Below, piece by piece: positions 23,455 to 31,644 of a DNA stretch of 64,000 nt. The notes beneath the pieces were generated by a model that was not told the origin of the DNA, ran no database searches, and saw only the letters and a list, made by a program, of their open reading frames with translations. A program made the position numbers and the translations under genes. Source of the stretch: an uncultured Alphaproteobacteria bacterium (GTDB lineage Bacteria > Pseudomonadota > Alphaproteobacteria > RF32 > CAG-239); the NCBI GenBank assembly GCA_944391505.1, contig CALXTV010000002.1:62001-126000 (forward strand). The letters are read 5' to 3'. Positions within the stretch are counted from its first letter, which is position 1; every line of letters starts with the position of its first letter.

Positions 23455-24291
23455 TTATTTTCTGTTGCTTAAGATGTTGGCCATGTTCAGATAGCCGACC
23501 TGAAGCATTTGCGCCGTCGCCTCATATTTCGTCGCCTGAATCTGCAAGGCGTTGACACTCGACAAGCTGCTGCTGGCACTGGTCTGGGTCAGCGGAATTT
23601 TGGTTTCGGTCTTGTTCTTCGAATCGTCAGACAAAGACTCCGTAGAAACATAGTCATGCTTATAATCTTCGCCCTGCTGAATCTGCATAACGTACGCCAG
23701 TTCTTCGTTGCTGCTGACCGTGTCGTCGCGGGTGATTTTGATATAAAGCATTGTATCTTTTTTGGCTTTATATTCGCCGCTGAACATTGCATCGATATTG
23801 TCGCGGGTTTCGGTTCCCTTCTCGGCTGAACTGTCGCCGATAAGCGTTTCCTTACCGTTTTTGTTGATGGTATAAACTTCAACTTTCAAGCCGGGAGCCA
23901 GCTCGGCCATCCAGTCCTTATTCTGCTCAGCCAGCGCTTTTTCTTCCTGCTCCTTGGCCCAGCCTTCAGGATCGGTAATCTGCTTGAGCTCATCCAGCTT
24001 CTGTTCATAGGCCGACAAATCCAAAACCTTTTCATTGCTACTGTCGCCGCCCTTAATCGAAAGCGAAACCGTACCGTTTGACTGTAGCTGGATTTTATAC
24101 ATATCGACGCTGTCATAATGTTCCGAAAGTTTGCCGACAACGCTGACACGGGCATAATTCAGGCGCGTATAACCGAGATCGCGGGCATTGGCAAAGCTCT
24201 CGTCAATGTCGTTCATGTCCGTGACGGTCTTTTCCCAGTAACCGAGATTACTTGTATCTGCCGGAATTGTCGTGCTTACTGTCGTCGCCAT
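23455..24291 (-). CDS. Unknown protein, possibly surface- or flagellum-associated
   Basis: The 278-residue protein has no signal peptide. It begins Thr/Ser-rich (MATTVSTTIPADTSNLGYWE) and has a beta-rich middle with a pattern like a pre-peptidase C-type domain (DSVDMYKIQLQSNGTVSLSI). The C-terminal helix (SSVNALQIQATKYEATAQML) recalls the terminal coiled coils of flagellar axial proteins. I cannot assign a family. It is followed by a strong terminator. Confidence 0.6.
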   Translation of the reverse strand: MATTVSTTIPADTSNLGYWEKTVTDMNDIDESFANARDLGYTRLNYARVSVVGKLSEHYDSVDMYKIQLQSNGTVSLSIKGGDSSNEKVLDLSAYEQKLDELKQITDPEGWAKEQEEKALAEQNKDWMAELAPGLKVEVYTINKNGKETLIGDSSAEKGTETRDNIDAMFSGEYKAKKDTMLYIKITRDDTVSSNEELAYVMQIQQGEDYKHDYVSTESLSDDSKNKTETKIPLTQTSASSSLSSVNALQIQATKYEATAQMLQVGYLNMANILSNRK

Positions 24292-24362
24292 GAGTGTGCT
24301 CCTTTATAAACCTACATTGTTTATTTTAGCATAAAAATAATTTTATCTCAACACAAATCAGG

Positions 24363-25979
24363 TTATTTTTCGGTCATCTTGTATAAAGAAACAGACCAGC
24401 CGGTTTTGCTCAGAATCTTTTCGCCCAAAAATTCAAAATCATACTTTTCGTCTTCAAGAGAGAGGCGTTCTTTGACCGGTTCGTTGACAATTATCTCGTT
24501 ATCATAGGTCTGTTCAAAGACGTCCTGAACAAACGCCTGCAAATTCGGCTCCTGTTCGGCCGAAAGCGACAAAATGCTGCATTTGTCGGCAACAATCAGA
24601 TTGCTGTTGTTAAGCTGGTCTTCGTAAACAGCCATTTCCCGGAAAAATTCCAAGGCAAAACCGGCCGCACAGTTCAGCTTGGAAAACTCAACCGAAGTGA
24701 TGTAATTGTCTTCGGTCACATTTTCACCGTCAAATCTGTCGGCAAGGTCTGCGATAATCTTCTGTGCCTCGCCTTTTACTTTGGAAAAGTCATCTCGATC
24801 GCCGGGCTGGTCGTTTTCGTAAAAACGAACCCGGTTTTCAATACTGACAATACATTTGAGCATAATGTCGGGTTTTTGCTTTTCTTCTTTTTTGGGCTCA
24901 TCGCGCTCAAGTTTTCGATTGTCTGCCGCCGCATATTTGTTCAATGCTTCCCATTTGCTGAACGTTTTTTTCAGGATATGCGTATCCAGCGGGCGTTCTG
25001 CCAACAGTTGAGCCATCAGGTAAGCCCCGACGCCGGTCAGAAAAATGGCGACCCTGTTGTCCTTATAGGTTTTTTTGGCGTCATAAAAAGCCTCGACATC
25101 GCCAATATCTCCGTCCAAAATGCTGAAAGCCTCGTGCAGCATGGAGTTGGCGTGGGTAATACTTAAGCCGTTATAGCGCGAAAGCTCCAACACGCCGCCG
25201 TAAATTATCAGCTTGACGCCCAAACGGTTGAAATTGTCGCTGATATTTATCTCGCCGTCCAGGTTGGATATTATCTGACTCATATAATCGACAATATAGC
25301 GCTTGAACTCGGCCGGCGCTTCAGGAAAAGCCGGCGCCAAAGTCGGTTCATAACTGTCATTGAGATTATAGTTTTGGATTATGGCATCGGCTTTGTCAAA
25401 AAACTTCTTTTCGTGAATAATTTTTTTCCGGCGCACTTTGCGCGAAGAAAAGACATACCACGGAACTTTGCGCAAAACCAGCGGCACGGCCAAAAGCAGA
25501 AACAAGACAAAAAATGTCAGGAACATAACCGTGCGCGCCAGTTCTTCCGGAACCGTAATTTCAATAACCGGAATCAGCAAGGTTATCAGTATGTTGGCCG
25601 AAACCAGACAAAAAACAATGATGGCCACCAGCTTAAAAATAGCCGTGACGACATTCTGGCCGTTGACGGCGCCTGCCGGCTCCTGAGTCTCAATGTTATA
25701 TTCGCCGCGGGAAGGCGTTAAACCGCCTTTCAAAGAATAATCCGAACCGCTTTTGTCCTTTTCTTTTCTGCCGGCTAAGCTGACATATTCCACCGTTTCG
25801 ACATAAGAATTGTCAAGTACGTCAAAATCTTCTTTCAGAATTTTGACGGCTATTTTTTCGGCTTCGCGTTCTTTGGCAACACGCATGGCTTCATAACGCT
25901 GATCGCTCGAAAAACGGTCTTCAAGCTTCCAGCCGTCGCCGCGGTCCGTATAAACTTCATAATGCGATATTTTGACCAT
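24363..25979 (-). CDS. Unknown membrane protein
   Basis: The 538-residue protein has a cytoplasmic-looking N-terminal domain (about 115 residues) beginning MVKISHYEVYTDRGDGWKLE, two closely spaced membrane helices (about residues 115-135 and 145-170), and a large soluble C-terminal domain of about 350 residues. No recognised catalytic motif is seen. It lies in the same direction as the neighbours and is separated from rpmE by that gene's terminator. Confidence 0.65.
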   Translation of the reverse strand: MVKISHYEVYTDRGDGWKLEDRFSSDQRYEAMRVAKEREAEKIAVKILKEDFDVLDNSYVETVEYVSLAGRKEKDKSGSDYSLKGGLTPSRGEYNIETQEPAGAVNGQNVVTAIFKLVAIIVFCLVSANILITLLIPVIEITVPEELARTVMFLTFFVLFLLLAVPLVLRKVPWYVFSSRKVRRKKIIHEKKFFDKADAIIQNYNLNDSYEPTLAPAFPEAPAEFKRYIVDYMSQIISNLDGEINISDNFNRLGVKLIIYGGVLELSRYNGLSITHANSMLHEAFSILDGDIGDVEAFYDAKKTYKDNRVAIFLTGVGAYLMAQLLAERPLDTHILKKTFSKWEALNKYAAADNRKLERDEPKKEEKQKPDIMLKCIVSIENRVRFYENDQPGDRDDFSKVKGEAQKIIADLADRFDGENVTEDNYITSVEFSKLNCAAGFALEFFREMAVYEDQLNNSNLIVADKCSILSLSAEQEPNLQAFVQDVFEQTYDNEIIVNEPVKERLSLEDEKYDFEFLGEKILSKTGWSVSLYKMTEK

Positions 25980-26002
25980 TGAAAAATTCTCGTTCAGTCA
26001 TG

Positions 26003-26037
26003 AAAAAACCTGCATTCAGTATAGGAGAATGCAGGTT
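26003..26037 (-). terminator. Intrinsic terminator of rpmE
   Basis: AACCTGCATTC and GAATGCAGGTT form an 11-bp stem (26007-26017 with 26027-26037), followed on the minus strand by TTTTTTC. Confidence 0.88.
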
Positions 26038-26061
26038 AACAAAGAATAAACCTTTGTGAAA

Positions 26062-26301
26062 TTATTTTACGGAAGTATCCGGTTTCAGGCCGAAAGCGCC
26101 AAACTTGCTGTTGAACTTCGAAACCTGTCCGCCGGTATCGACCATGCGGTGAATACCCGTCCATGCCGGATGAGACTTCGGATCAAGTTCCAAAGTCATT
26201 TTATCGCCGGCTTTGCCCCAAGTCGATCTGGTTTTGAATTCCGTGCCATCTGTCATCACATACGTAATTTCGTGATAATCAGGATGAATACCTTTTTTCA
26301 T
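26062..26301 (-). CDS. rpmE: 50S ribosomal protein L31
   Basis: L31 sits at the central protuberance and bridges the subunits. The 79-residue protein begins [20 protein letters not shown] and has the later [20 protein letters not shown] motif. It lacks the CxxC zinc ligands, so it is of the zinc-independent (C-minus) type. It has its own promoter and terminator. Confidence 0.95.
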   Translation of the reverse strand: MKKGIHPDYHEITYVMTDGTEFKTRSTWGKAGDKMTLELDPKSHPAWTGIHRMVDTGGQVSKFNSKFGAFGLKPDTSVK

Positions 26302-26347
26302 CTTATTTTCTCCAAAAACTTAATTTATGACATGTAAATTTAGTGCC

Positions 26348-26376
26348 CTTATACATTAGAGTTACAAATTAGGCAA
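26348..26376 (-). promoter_or_regulatory. Probable rpmE promoter
   Basis: On the minus strand TTGCCT (26376-26371), a 17-bp spacer and TATAAG (26353-26348) lie about 47 bp upstream of the rpmE start. Confidence 0.6.
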
Positions 26377-26403
26377 GCATTAATTTACATAATTTTAATT
26401 TTT

Positions 26404-27384
26404 TTATTTGATTTCGTCAATTTCAACAACATTGCCGCGGGCGGCGTCATCGGTTATGTTGATGACCTTGATGCTGAAATTCTTATATCCTTTGCCCAAG
26501 AGATACGATCTGATTTCAATCGCGCGGTTCAGACTCTGTCTTTTTTTGCGAAAAACGTCCTGCCCATTGTCATAATTATAGGCCATGATGGCAATTTTGT
26601 TCGTTTTGGCGTTTTCAAAAGAAGCAATAATCGCATCGATTTTTTCTTTGCTGAGTTCATCAAGTTCGTCCGAACCTTCGGCAAAAACAATCTCTCTCTT
26701 TAATTTCTCGACATCGACCGCTTTTGACGTGTTTGACCCGGCAACCGGAATCAGAGGCTCAACTTTTTCCTCTGCTGCCGCCGGAACGGATTCGGCAACA
26801 GGAGCATTTTCAACCGTTTCGGTTTTTACGGGAACAACCGGGGCCGGCGAAATTTTTTCGGCCGGTTTGACTTCTTCGGTTTTAAACGGTGCTTTTTCCT
26901 CTTTGCTTTCGGAAAGAACTTCTGCCACGGCTTCACGCTTGGCCGGAGCAGAGGTCAAATCAACCGTTGTTTTAACAGGTTCAGCGACGGGTTCGGCCGG
27001 TTTTGAGGCTTCCGGAGCGGGAATCGGCGCCGGAGCTTTTGCCGCTTCGGGTTCGACAATTTTTTCTTCAACCGTTTTTGCCGGCTTTTCCGGAAGCGTT
27101 ATCTTATCCTCTTTTTCAACCGGCTTAGCTTTTGCTTTTTTCTTTTTGACCGGCTTTTTTTTCGCAGCCGCCTGTACCGGTTTCTTTTTTACTACCGGAA
27201 ACTGCGGTGTGTTTTTTATTATGGGAAAGAGCGGCTCGGGACGCGCATAGGCCGAAGGAGCACTGCCGCTGCCGATTTCGTCCAAAACCGACAGGTCAAC
27301 ATAGACATCATCGGCAGCAGAAGCATTTTCTACAGACCAACCGCAAAACAAACCGCATAAAGCCAGAATCAAAATCTTACGCAT
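26404..27384 (-). CDS. OmpA-like C-terminal domain protein with Pro/Lys-rich linker
   Basis: The 326-residue protein has a Sec signal peptide (MRKILILALCGLFCGWSVEN), a long low-complexity Lys/Pro/Ala/Glu-rich linker (about residues 60-215, including KKKPVKKKKAKAKP), and a C-terminal OmpA-like domain of about 100 residues (IVFAEGSDELDELSKEKID, then RKKRQSLNRAIEIRSYLLGK). Such domains bind peptidoglycan; the linker suggests reach across the periplasm. It is the last gene of the efp-region operon. Confidence 0.75.
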   Translation of the reverse strand: MRKILILALCGLFCGWSVENASAADDVYVDLSVLDEIGSGSAPSAYARPEPLFPIIKNTPQFPVVKKKPVQAAAKKKPVKKKKAKAKPVEKEDKITLPEKPAKTVEEKIVEPEAAKAPAPIPAPEASKPAEPVAEPVKTTVDLTSAPAKREAVAEVLSESKEEKAPFKTEEVKPAEKISPAPVVPVKTETVENAPVAESVPAAAEEKVEPLIPVAGSNTSKAVDVEKLKREIVFAEGSDELDELSKEKIDAIIASFENAKTNKIAIMAYNYDNGQDVFRKKRQSLNRAIEIRSYLLGKGYKNFSIKVINITDDAARGNVVEIDEIK

Positions 27385-27404
27385 TGCTCTTCCCCATATA
27401 AAAA

Positions 27405-28208
27405 TTATTTGTGTATCAAATCATAAACCTTTTTGGAAAGTTCGGCATTGGTGGCAATCAGGCTGCCGCTTTCGAGAACCATATCCAAATTCTCGGTGCG
27501 GATATCCGGCTGATTCATTTCCAACACATAACCGCCGGCTTCCTTGACCAAAAGCAGCCCCGCCGCAATTTCCGCAAATTTGTTGCCGAGACTGACAGCC
27601 GCATCAAATTTGCCGGCTGCCACGTAGGCCAAATCCAGAGACACGGCGCCCTGAATCCGGACATTGTCGGCGGCGCCGATCAGTTTGTCGTGCAGCCGGA
27701 CATATTCAGAAACGTCTGATTTGTAGTTGACCAGCGTTGCAATAAGCGCATCCGAAAAATCTTTGCGAGCCGAAACGCGCAGTCTTTCATGGTTGCGGAA
27801 ACCTTCCTTGTAGGCGCCCTTGCCCTTTTCGGCAAAGAACAACTCGTCAGAAGCCGGATTGTATACGATTGCCGCCGTAATGGCACCGTTCTCAAAAACG
27901 GCAACAGAAATGGCAAACTGCGGAATGCCGTGCGCAAAATTGTTCAGGCCGTCAATCGGCGCAACAATAAAATACGCACCTTTCGGTCTGGGCTGACCGT
28001 CAACGGCAATCGGATAAGAGGGCTTTATCCGACCAAGCTCGGCACGCAGCGTCCGATCTACTTTTCCGTAGGCTGAGACGACAAAATCCTTGCAACTTTT
28101 AACTGAAGACTGAAGCTGTTCAATCTCGCTGAAATCCCGGTTGAGCGGGCTGGCCGCTTTTTTGACGGCATTAATCAGCAGAGTCATAAAGGGCGAAAGA
28201 TACGACAT
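27405..28208 (-). CDS. Inositol monophosphatase-family protein with lost metal ligands
   Basis: The 267-residue protein has the overall SuhB/IMPase pattern, but key ligands are changed. The usual DPLDGTTNF is APIDGLNNF (residues 83-91), losing the first metal Asp and the Thr. The GEE glutamate pair before it is absent. The C-terminal WDIAAG is AEIAAG, preceded by LGNKF. Metal-dependent phosphatase activity is therefore unlikely. E. coli SuhB has an additional non-catalytic role in antitermination, so a structural role is possible. It begins 1 nt after the efp stop. Confidence 0.72.
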   Translation of the reverse strand: MSYLSPFMTLLINAVKKAASPLNRDFSEIEQLQSSVKSCKDFVVSAYGKVDRTLRAELGRIKPSYPIAVDGQPRPKGAYFIVAPIDGLNNFAHGIPQFAISVAVFENGAITAAIVYNPASDELFFAEKGKGAYKEGFRNHERLRVSARKDFSDALIATLVNYKSDVSEYVRLHDKLIGAADNVRIQGAVSLDLAYVAAGKFDAAVSLGNKFAEIAAGLLLVKEAGGYVLEMNQPDIRTENLDMVLESGSLIATNAELSKKVYDLIHK

Positions 28209-28209
28209 G

Positions 28210-28773
28210 CTATTTTGCTCTCTCTACATAGTTGGCTTCGGCCGTGCCGACAACAATTTTGTCACCGGTATTAATGAAAGGCGGAACCATGCAGCGGACG
28301 CCGTTGTCCAAAATAGCCGGCTTATAAGAAGAAGCTGCCGTCTGGCCTTTGACTACCGGTTCGGTTTCGACCACTTCGCAGGTTACCTGCAGCGGCAGTT
28401 CGACCGAAATCGGACGACCTTCGATAAAGTCAACATGTACGGCCATACCGTCAGTCATGAACGGACGAGAATCGCCCAGAATATCCGCCGGCATCGTAAA
28501 TTGATCAAAAGTGTCGCTTTCCATAAAAGTCAGACCGTTGTGGTCTTCAAACAGAAACTGGCAATCTCTTTCTTCGACCATCAGTTTCTCAACGTTGTCT
28601 TCGGTTCTGAAACGTTCGTTGGTTTTGGTTCCCTCTTCGACCGACTTCAGTTCGACCTGCATAAAAGCACCGCCTTTGCCCGGTTTGATGTGCATGGCCT
28701 TAACAACGGTCCAGGGCTTGCCCTTATACTCTATTACCCAGCCAATTCTGATTGATCCTGCTAACTGTTTCAT
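28210..28773 (-). CDS. efp: Translation elongation factor P
   Basis: EF-P relieves ribosome stalling at polyproline. The 187-residue protein has three EF-P domains and the modification loop KPGKGGAF with Lys33, equivalent to E. coli Lys34. The modification enzymes (EpmA, EpmB) are not in the window. The SD GGAGAAA precedes the ATG. It is translationally close to the IMPase-like gene downstream. Confidence 0.96.
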   Translation of the reverse strand: MKQLAGSIRIGWVIEYKGKPWTVVKAMHIKPGKGGAFMQVELKSVEEGTKTNERFRTEDNVEKLMVEERDCQFLFEDHNGLTFMESDTFDQFTMPADILGDSRPFMTDGMAVHVDFIEGRPISVELPLQVTCEVVETEPVVKGQTAASSYKPAILDNGVRCMVPPFINTGDKIVVGTAEANYVERAK

Positions 28774-28817
28774 TATTTTTCTCCGTATTTACAATTTTCA
28801 AAATGATTAAGGGCAAA

Positions 28818-29363
28818 TTAATCTAAACTTTGCTTTTTAGCAACAAGAATCTTATAGGATTTGTCATTTAAAATGACAATGTCGGCCGCCAGCGAGCGAA
28901 AATCCACCCCGTCTTCCCGGCAGAAGACCGCCGACTGAATTAAAAAAAGTTCGGAATACCACTGCACCAGTTCGCGCACTTTTTCCAAGCCGTCGCTCCA
29001 GGCCTGAAATATGATAAAATCCGGTTCACATTCACCGGCAAGCATCGCCTCATGACGCCGGTTACGGATAATCAGGCCGGAAACTTTGTCTTTGCCGGCT
29101 GTTTTGACGGCTTTATCAAAATCGGCCCTGATTTTTTCCGACCCCGAAACGTCCAGCACAAAACCGTCAAGATCCAAATCACGGCAAAGTTCCGGCGCAT
29201 TCTCGCCCCCGGAAAGCACAAGTTTGCCGGCTGCGGCCGCCCGGCGGGCAAAACCGGCAGTAAAACCGCGATCCAGACTTGAGGTTATAAGATAACATTC
29301 GAGCGCAGAATCTTGAATCAGCTCTTCATTTTCTTCGGTAATCTCAACAATAAACTTTTGCAT
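28818..29363 (-). CDS. Divergent ThiE/TenI-like TIM-barrel protein (tentative)
   Basis: The 181-residue protein begins MQKFIVEITEENEELIQDS and has alternating beta and alpha segments (GKLVLSGGENAPELCRDLDL, DGFVLDVSGS) resembling thiamine-phosphate synthase relatives found beside efp in some Alphaproteobacteria. Active-site residues of ThiE cannot be confirmed, so it may be a non-catalytic relative. It lies 44 bp upstream of efp on the same strand and diverges from the zapA operon. Confidence 0.45.
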   Translation of the reverse strand: MQKFIVEITEENEELIQDSALECYLITSSLDRGFTAGFARRAAAAGKLVLSGGENAPELCRDLDLDGFVLDVSGSEKIRADFDKAVKTAGKDKVSGLIIRNRRHEAMLAGECEPDFIIFQAWSDGLEKVRELVQWYSELFLIQSAVFCREDGVDFRSLAADIVILNDKSYKILVAKKQSLD

Positions 29364-29399
29364 AATTCGGTTTGCCGCTTGTAATTGATTTTTTAAGAA

Positions 29400-29405
29400 T
29401 ATAAT
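29400..29405 (+). promoter_or_regulatory. Candidate -10 box for the zapA operon
   Basis: A perfect TATAAT lies 50 bp before the ATG at 29456. The best -35 candidates (CTTGTA or TTGTAA near 29378-29384) are weak. Confidence 0.35.
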
Positions 29406-29455
29406 ATGCTGTTACTATACTGAAAGAATCTTTGAAAAGAAAGAGAAATTTGAAG

Positions 29456-29725
29456 ATGGATGCCAAGAACTCCGAAATGCCCCGGACGGCCGATGCTCTG
29501 GCCGGTCTGACCGAAGCTCTGTCCCGCCTCGGCGCGGGTATTGCCGCCAAGAAAAACGAACTTGCCGAGAAAGACAAAACACTTGCCGGGCAGTTGGCAA
29601 AAAAAGACTCAGATATTGTTTTGCTGAAAGAATCTTCCGTCAAAGTTATCGGACAAATCGACGGCATCATCGGAAAATTAGACAACATACTGGAAAACAA
29701 TGGCTCAGGTAACAATAACAATTAA
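29456..29725 (+). CDS. Small coiled-coil protein upstream of zapA
   Basis: The ATG at 29456 gives 89 residues, almost entirely a heptad-patterned coiled coil (LTEALSRLGAGIAAKKNELA, SVKVIGQIDGIIGKLDNIL). A small coiled-coil protein in this position is common in Alphaproteobacteria (DUF4164-like). It ends with Asn-rich residues and overlaps zapA by 26 nt, which suggests translational coupling and a role in Z-ring control. An upstream TTG at 29432 would add 8 residues. Confidence 0.68.
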   Translation: MDAKNSEMPRTADALAGLTEALSRLGAGIAAKKNELAEKDKTLAGQLAKKDSDIVLLKESSVKVIGQIDGIIGKLDNILENNGSGNNNN

Positions 29726-30041
29726 TTCCCGGGAATATGCCGTCGCCTGTGAAGACGGCCAGGAAGTCCGCATTTTGCAGCTGGCCCGGATGCTTGACGA
29801 AAAAGCAAAGCTGCTGACACAGTCCGGTGGTCAGGTTAATGAAAACATGCTGTTGGCCATGGTTGGTCTGCTGCTGGCCGACGAGTTGACCGAGCTCCGT
29901 AAGGGAAATCCTTCTTCTGCCGCGGTTTCTGAAGGTTTCGACAAACAGCGTCTTGCCGAAATTGACAAGGCTACCGCCGAGACTCTGGATAAAATCGCAC
30001 AAGAAATAAATTCTGTTGCAAAACAAATCGAATCATTGTAA
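29700..30041 (+). CDS. zapA: Cell-division protein ZapA
   Basis: ZapA binds and bundles FtsZ at the division site. The 113-residue protein has the N-terminal globular domain (VTITINSREYAVACEDGQE, RILQLARMLDEKAKLL) and a C-terminal coiled-coil helix (IAQEINSVAKQIESL). Its start lies within the preceding coiled-coil gene, and 6S RNA follows 10 nt or less after its stop, as in E. coli. Confidence 0.92.
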   Translation: MAQVTITINSREYAVACEDGQEVRILQLARMLDEKAKLLTQSGGQVNENMLLAMVGLLLADELTELRKGNPSSAAVSEGFDKQRLAEIDKATAETLDKIAQEINSVAKQIESL

Positions 30042-30048
30042 TCTAACT

Positions 30049-30214
30049 GCATAGGAGGCGAGCTGTCCGGTGCGTAGTTTCCGCAGATCTTCCGAGCCAA
30101 CATTTTTATATAGGGAGCTGTCTCTGATTAAATCGTGGTTTAATTATATGGCGCCCACTTTGTGAGAAGCGGTTCGATAAGAATGTCCCATACGGCTGAG
30201 ACGGCCCCTCCGTT
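30049..30214 (+). ncRNA. ssrS: 6S RNA
   Basis: 6S RNA mimics an open promoter and holds the sigma-70 RNA polymerase. The segment follows zapA directly, the conserved genomic position. Its ends pair (GGAGG at 30054-30058 with CCTCC at 30207-30211), extended by interrupted pairing inside. A central asymmetric region and a T run (30213-30219) follow the expected layout. A TTGCAA box (30016-30021) and TGTAAT (30037-30042) upstream could serve as promoter. The call rests on position and layout, as a covariance model could not be run. Confidence 0.75.
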
Positions 30215-30220
30215 TTTTTA

Positions 30221-30246
30221 GAAATCCCGGAACGGGATTTTTGTGT
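30221..30246 (+). terminator. Intrinsic terminator after 6S RNA
   Basis: AAATCCCG, loop GAA and CGGGATTTTTG give a short GC-rich stem with a T tail. Confidence 0.75.
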
Positions 30247-30270
30247 TTTAAAATAAGGAAATTGAATCAG

Positions 30271-31053
30271 GTGAAAATTATTTATTGCGGCGACATTGTC
30301 GGAAGAGCCGGCCGGGAGGCGGTTCTGAATAATCTGGAAAAACTGCGTGAAACATACAAGCCGGACGTTATAGCCGTTAACGTCGAAAATGCCGCGCACG
30401 GTTTCGGCGTAACCCCGGGCATCTGCCGCGACTTTTTGGACAAGGGCGTCGATGTTCTGGTTACGGGCAACCATGTCTGGCAACAGCGTGAGCTTATTCC
30501 GTTTCTGAACGAAAACAAAAGGATTATCCGTCCGCTCAACTATCCCGAAAATCTGCCGGGACGCGGCGTTGCAGAAATAGAACTGCCAAACGGCAGAAAA
30601 CTTCTAGCAGTTCAACTGCTGGGGCGGCTGTTCATGGAAGCCGTCGACTGTCCGGCACAGGCTATGGAAAAACTCCTTAAAAATTATACGCTTGGCAAAA
30701 ATGTTGCGGCCATTTTGGTTGACATGCACGCGGAGGCAACTTCCGAAAAACTGGCAATGGGGTATTTTCTGGACGGGAGAGTTTCCGTGGTGGCAGGTAC
30801 CCATACGCATGTTCCGACCGCAGATGCGAGAATTCTTCCCAAAGGCACAGCTTATATTACCGACGTCGGTATGTGCGGCGACTATGAATCCGTTCTGGGT
30901 TTTGAAGTCGAAGAACCGGTTAACCGGCTTAACCGCAGATATACCGGCGGGCGTCTGGTGCCGGCCAAAGGTCCGGGAACGCTGTTTGGCATTTTTGTTG
31001 AAACCGATGACGCTTCGGGTCTGGCCAAAACCATTGAACAAATCAGGATTTAA
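30271..31053 (+). CDS. ymdB: YmdB-family metallophosphoesterase
   Basis: The GTG at 30271 with AAGGAA about 10 nt upstream gives 260 residues, the family's usual length. Metal-binding motifs are visible: CGDIVGRAG, AVNVENAAHGFG, VTGNHVWQ, DMHAEATSEK and VAGTHTHVPTAD. YmdB of Bacillus hydrolyses cyclic 2',3'- and 3',5'-nucleotides and affects RNA turnover. It is followed by a bidirectional terminator. Confidence 0.93.
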   Translation: MKIIYCGDIVGRAGREAVLNNLEKLRETYKPDVIAVNVENAAHGFGVTPGICRDFLDKGVDVLVTGNHVWQQRELIPFLNENKRIIRPLNYPENLPGRGVAEIELPNGRKLLAVQLLGRLFMEAVDCPAQAMEKLLKNYTLGKNVAAILVDMHAEATSEKLAMGYFLDGRVSVVAGTHTHVPTADARILPKGTAYITDVGMCGDYESVLGFEVEEPVNRLNRRYTGGRLVPAKGPGTLFGIFVETDDASGLAKTIEQIRI

Positions 31054-31062
31054 CCGCACAAA

Positions 31063-31106
31063 AAAAAGCTTTTCGCGGCATTTTTAGTGCAGGCGAAAAG
31101 CTTTTT
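31063..31106. terminator. Bidirectional terminator after ymdB
   Basis: AAAAAGCTTTTCGC and GCGAAAAGCTTTTT form a perfect 14-bp stem with a 16-nt loop. It serves ymdB (plus) and the 112-residue protein gene (minus). Confidence 0.92.
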
Positions 31107-31114
31107 AATCATTC

Positions 31115-31453
31115 CTATTCCAGGGAGGCAGCGTCAACTTCTTCCAGCGCGCGGAATTTGATTTTAATCAGTTTCCGGCAAAATCCGAGTTCGATTTTTA
31201 TCAGGCGGAAAGCATAATATTTTCCGTCCTCAAGATGCAGATAGTCTTTGTTGACAATTTTAATCTTTTCCTTCTCATCAGCAGAAAATCCGCTGAATAC
31301 GGGTTTTCCCTCAGAAATCTGTGCAACATAGCTGCGTCCCAGCTCATACCTTCCGTAGACATCGGCCGAACCTCTTCGAACAGCCGAATAACAAACATTT
31401 TTATCTATATCTTCAGATACGATAAAACCACCATTGCAATAAAATTTCTTCAT
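31115..31453 (-). CDS. Unknown small protein
   Basis: The 112-residue protein begins MKKFYCNGGFIVSEDIDKNV. It has no signal peptide or membrane helix and is moderately basic, with a pattern of beta strands (YLHLEDGKYYAFRLIKIELG). It stands alone between terminators. No family was recognised. Confidence 0.6.
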   Translation of the reverse strand: MKKFYCNGGFIVSEDIDKNVCYSAVRRGSADVYGRYELGRSYVAQISEGKPVFSGFSADEKEKIKIVNKDYLHLEDGKYYAFRLIKIELGFCRKLIKIKFRALEEVDAASLE

Positions 31454-31644
31454 GGCTTCTTATTTTTTAGTTAAACATTGTTTTTATCAGCCGAAAAGGT
31501 ATCCGAAACAAGACTTTTTGAGTCCAAAATTCATCTCCAATAATAGCTAATTCCTCGTTAATATAATCCCGTGCTCAAAGGAGTCAACACAAAATAGACA
31601 AAACGTCTTATTTGTGCATAAAATTTTATGACAAAAAAACGGAG

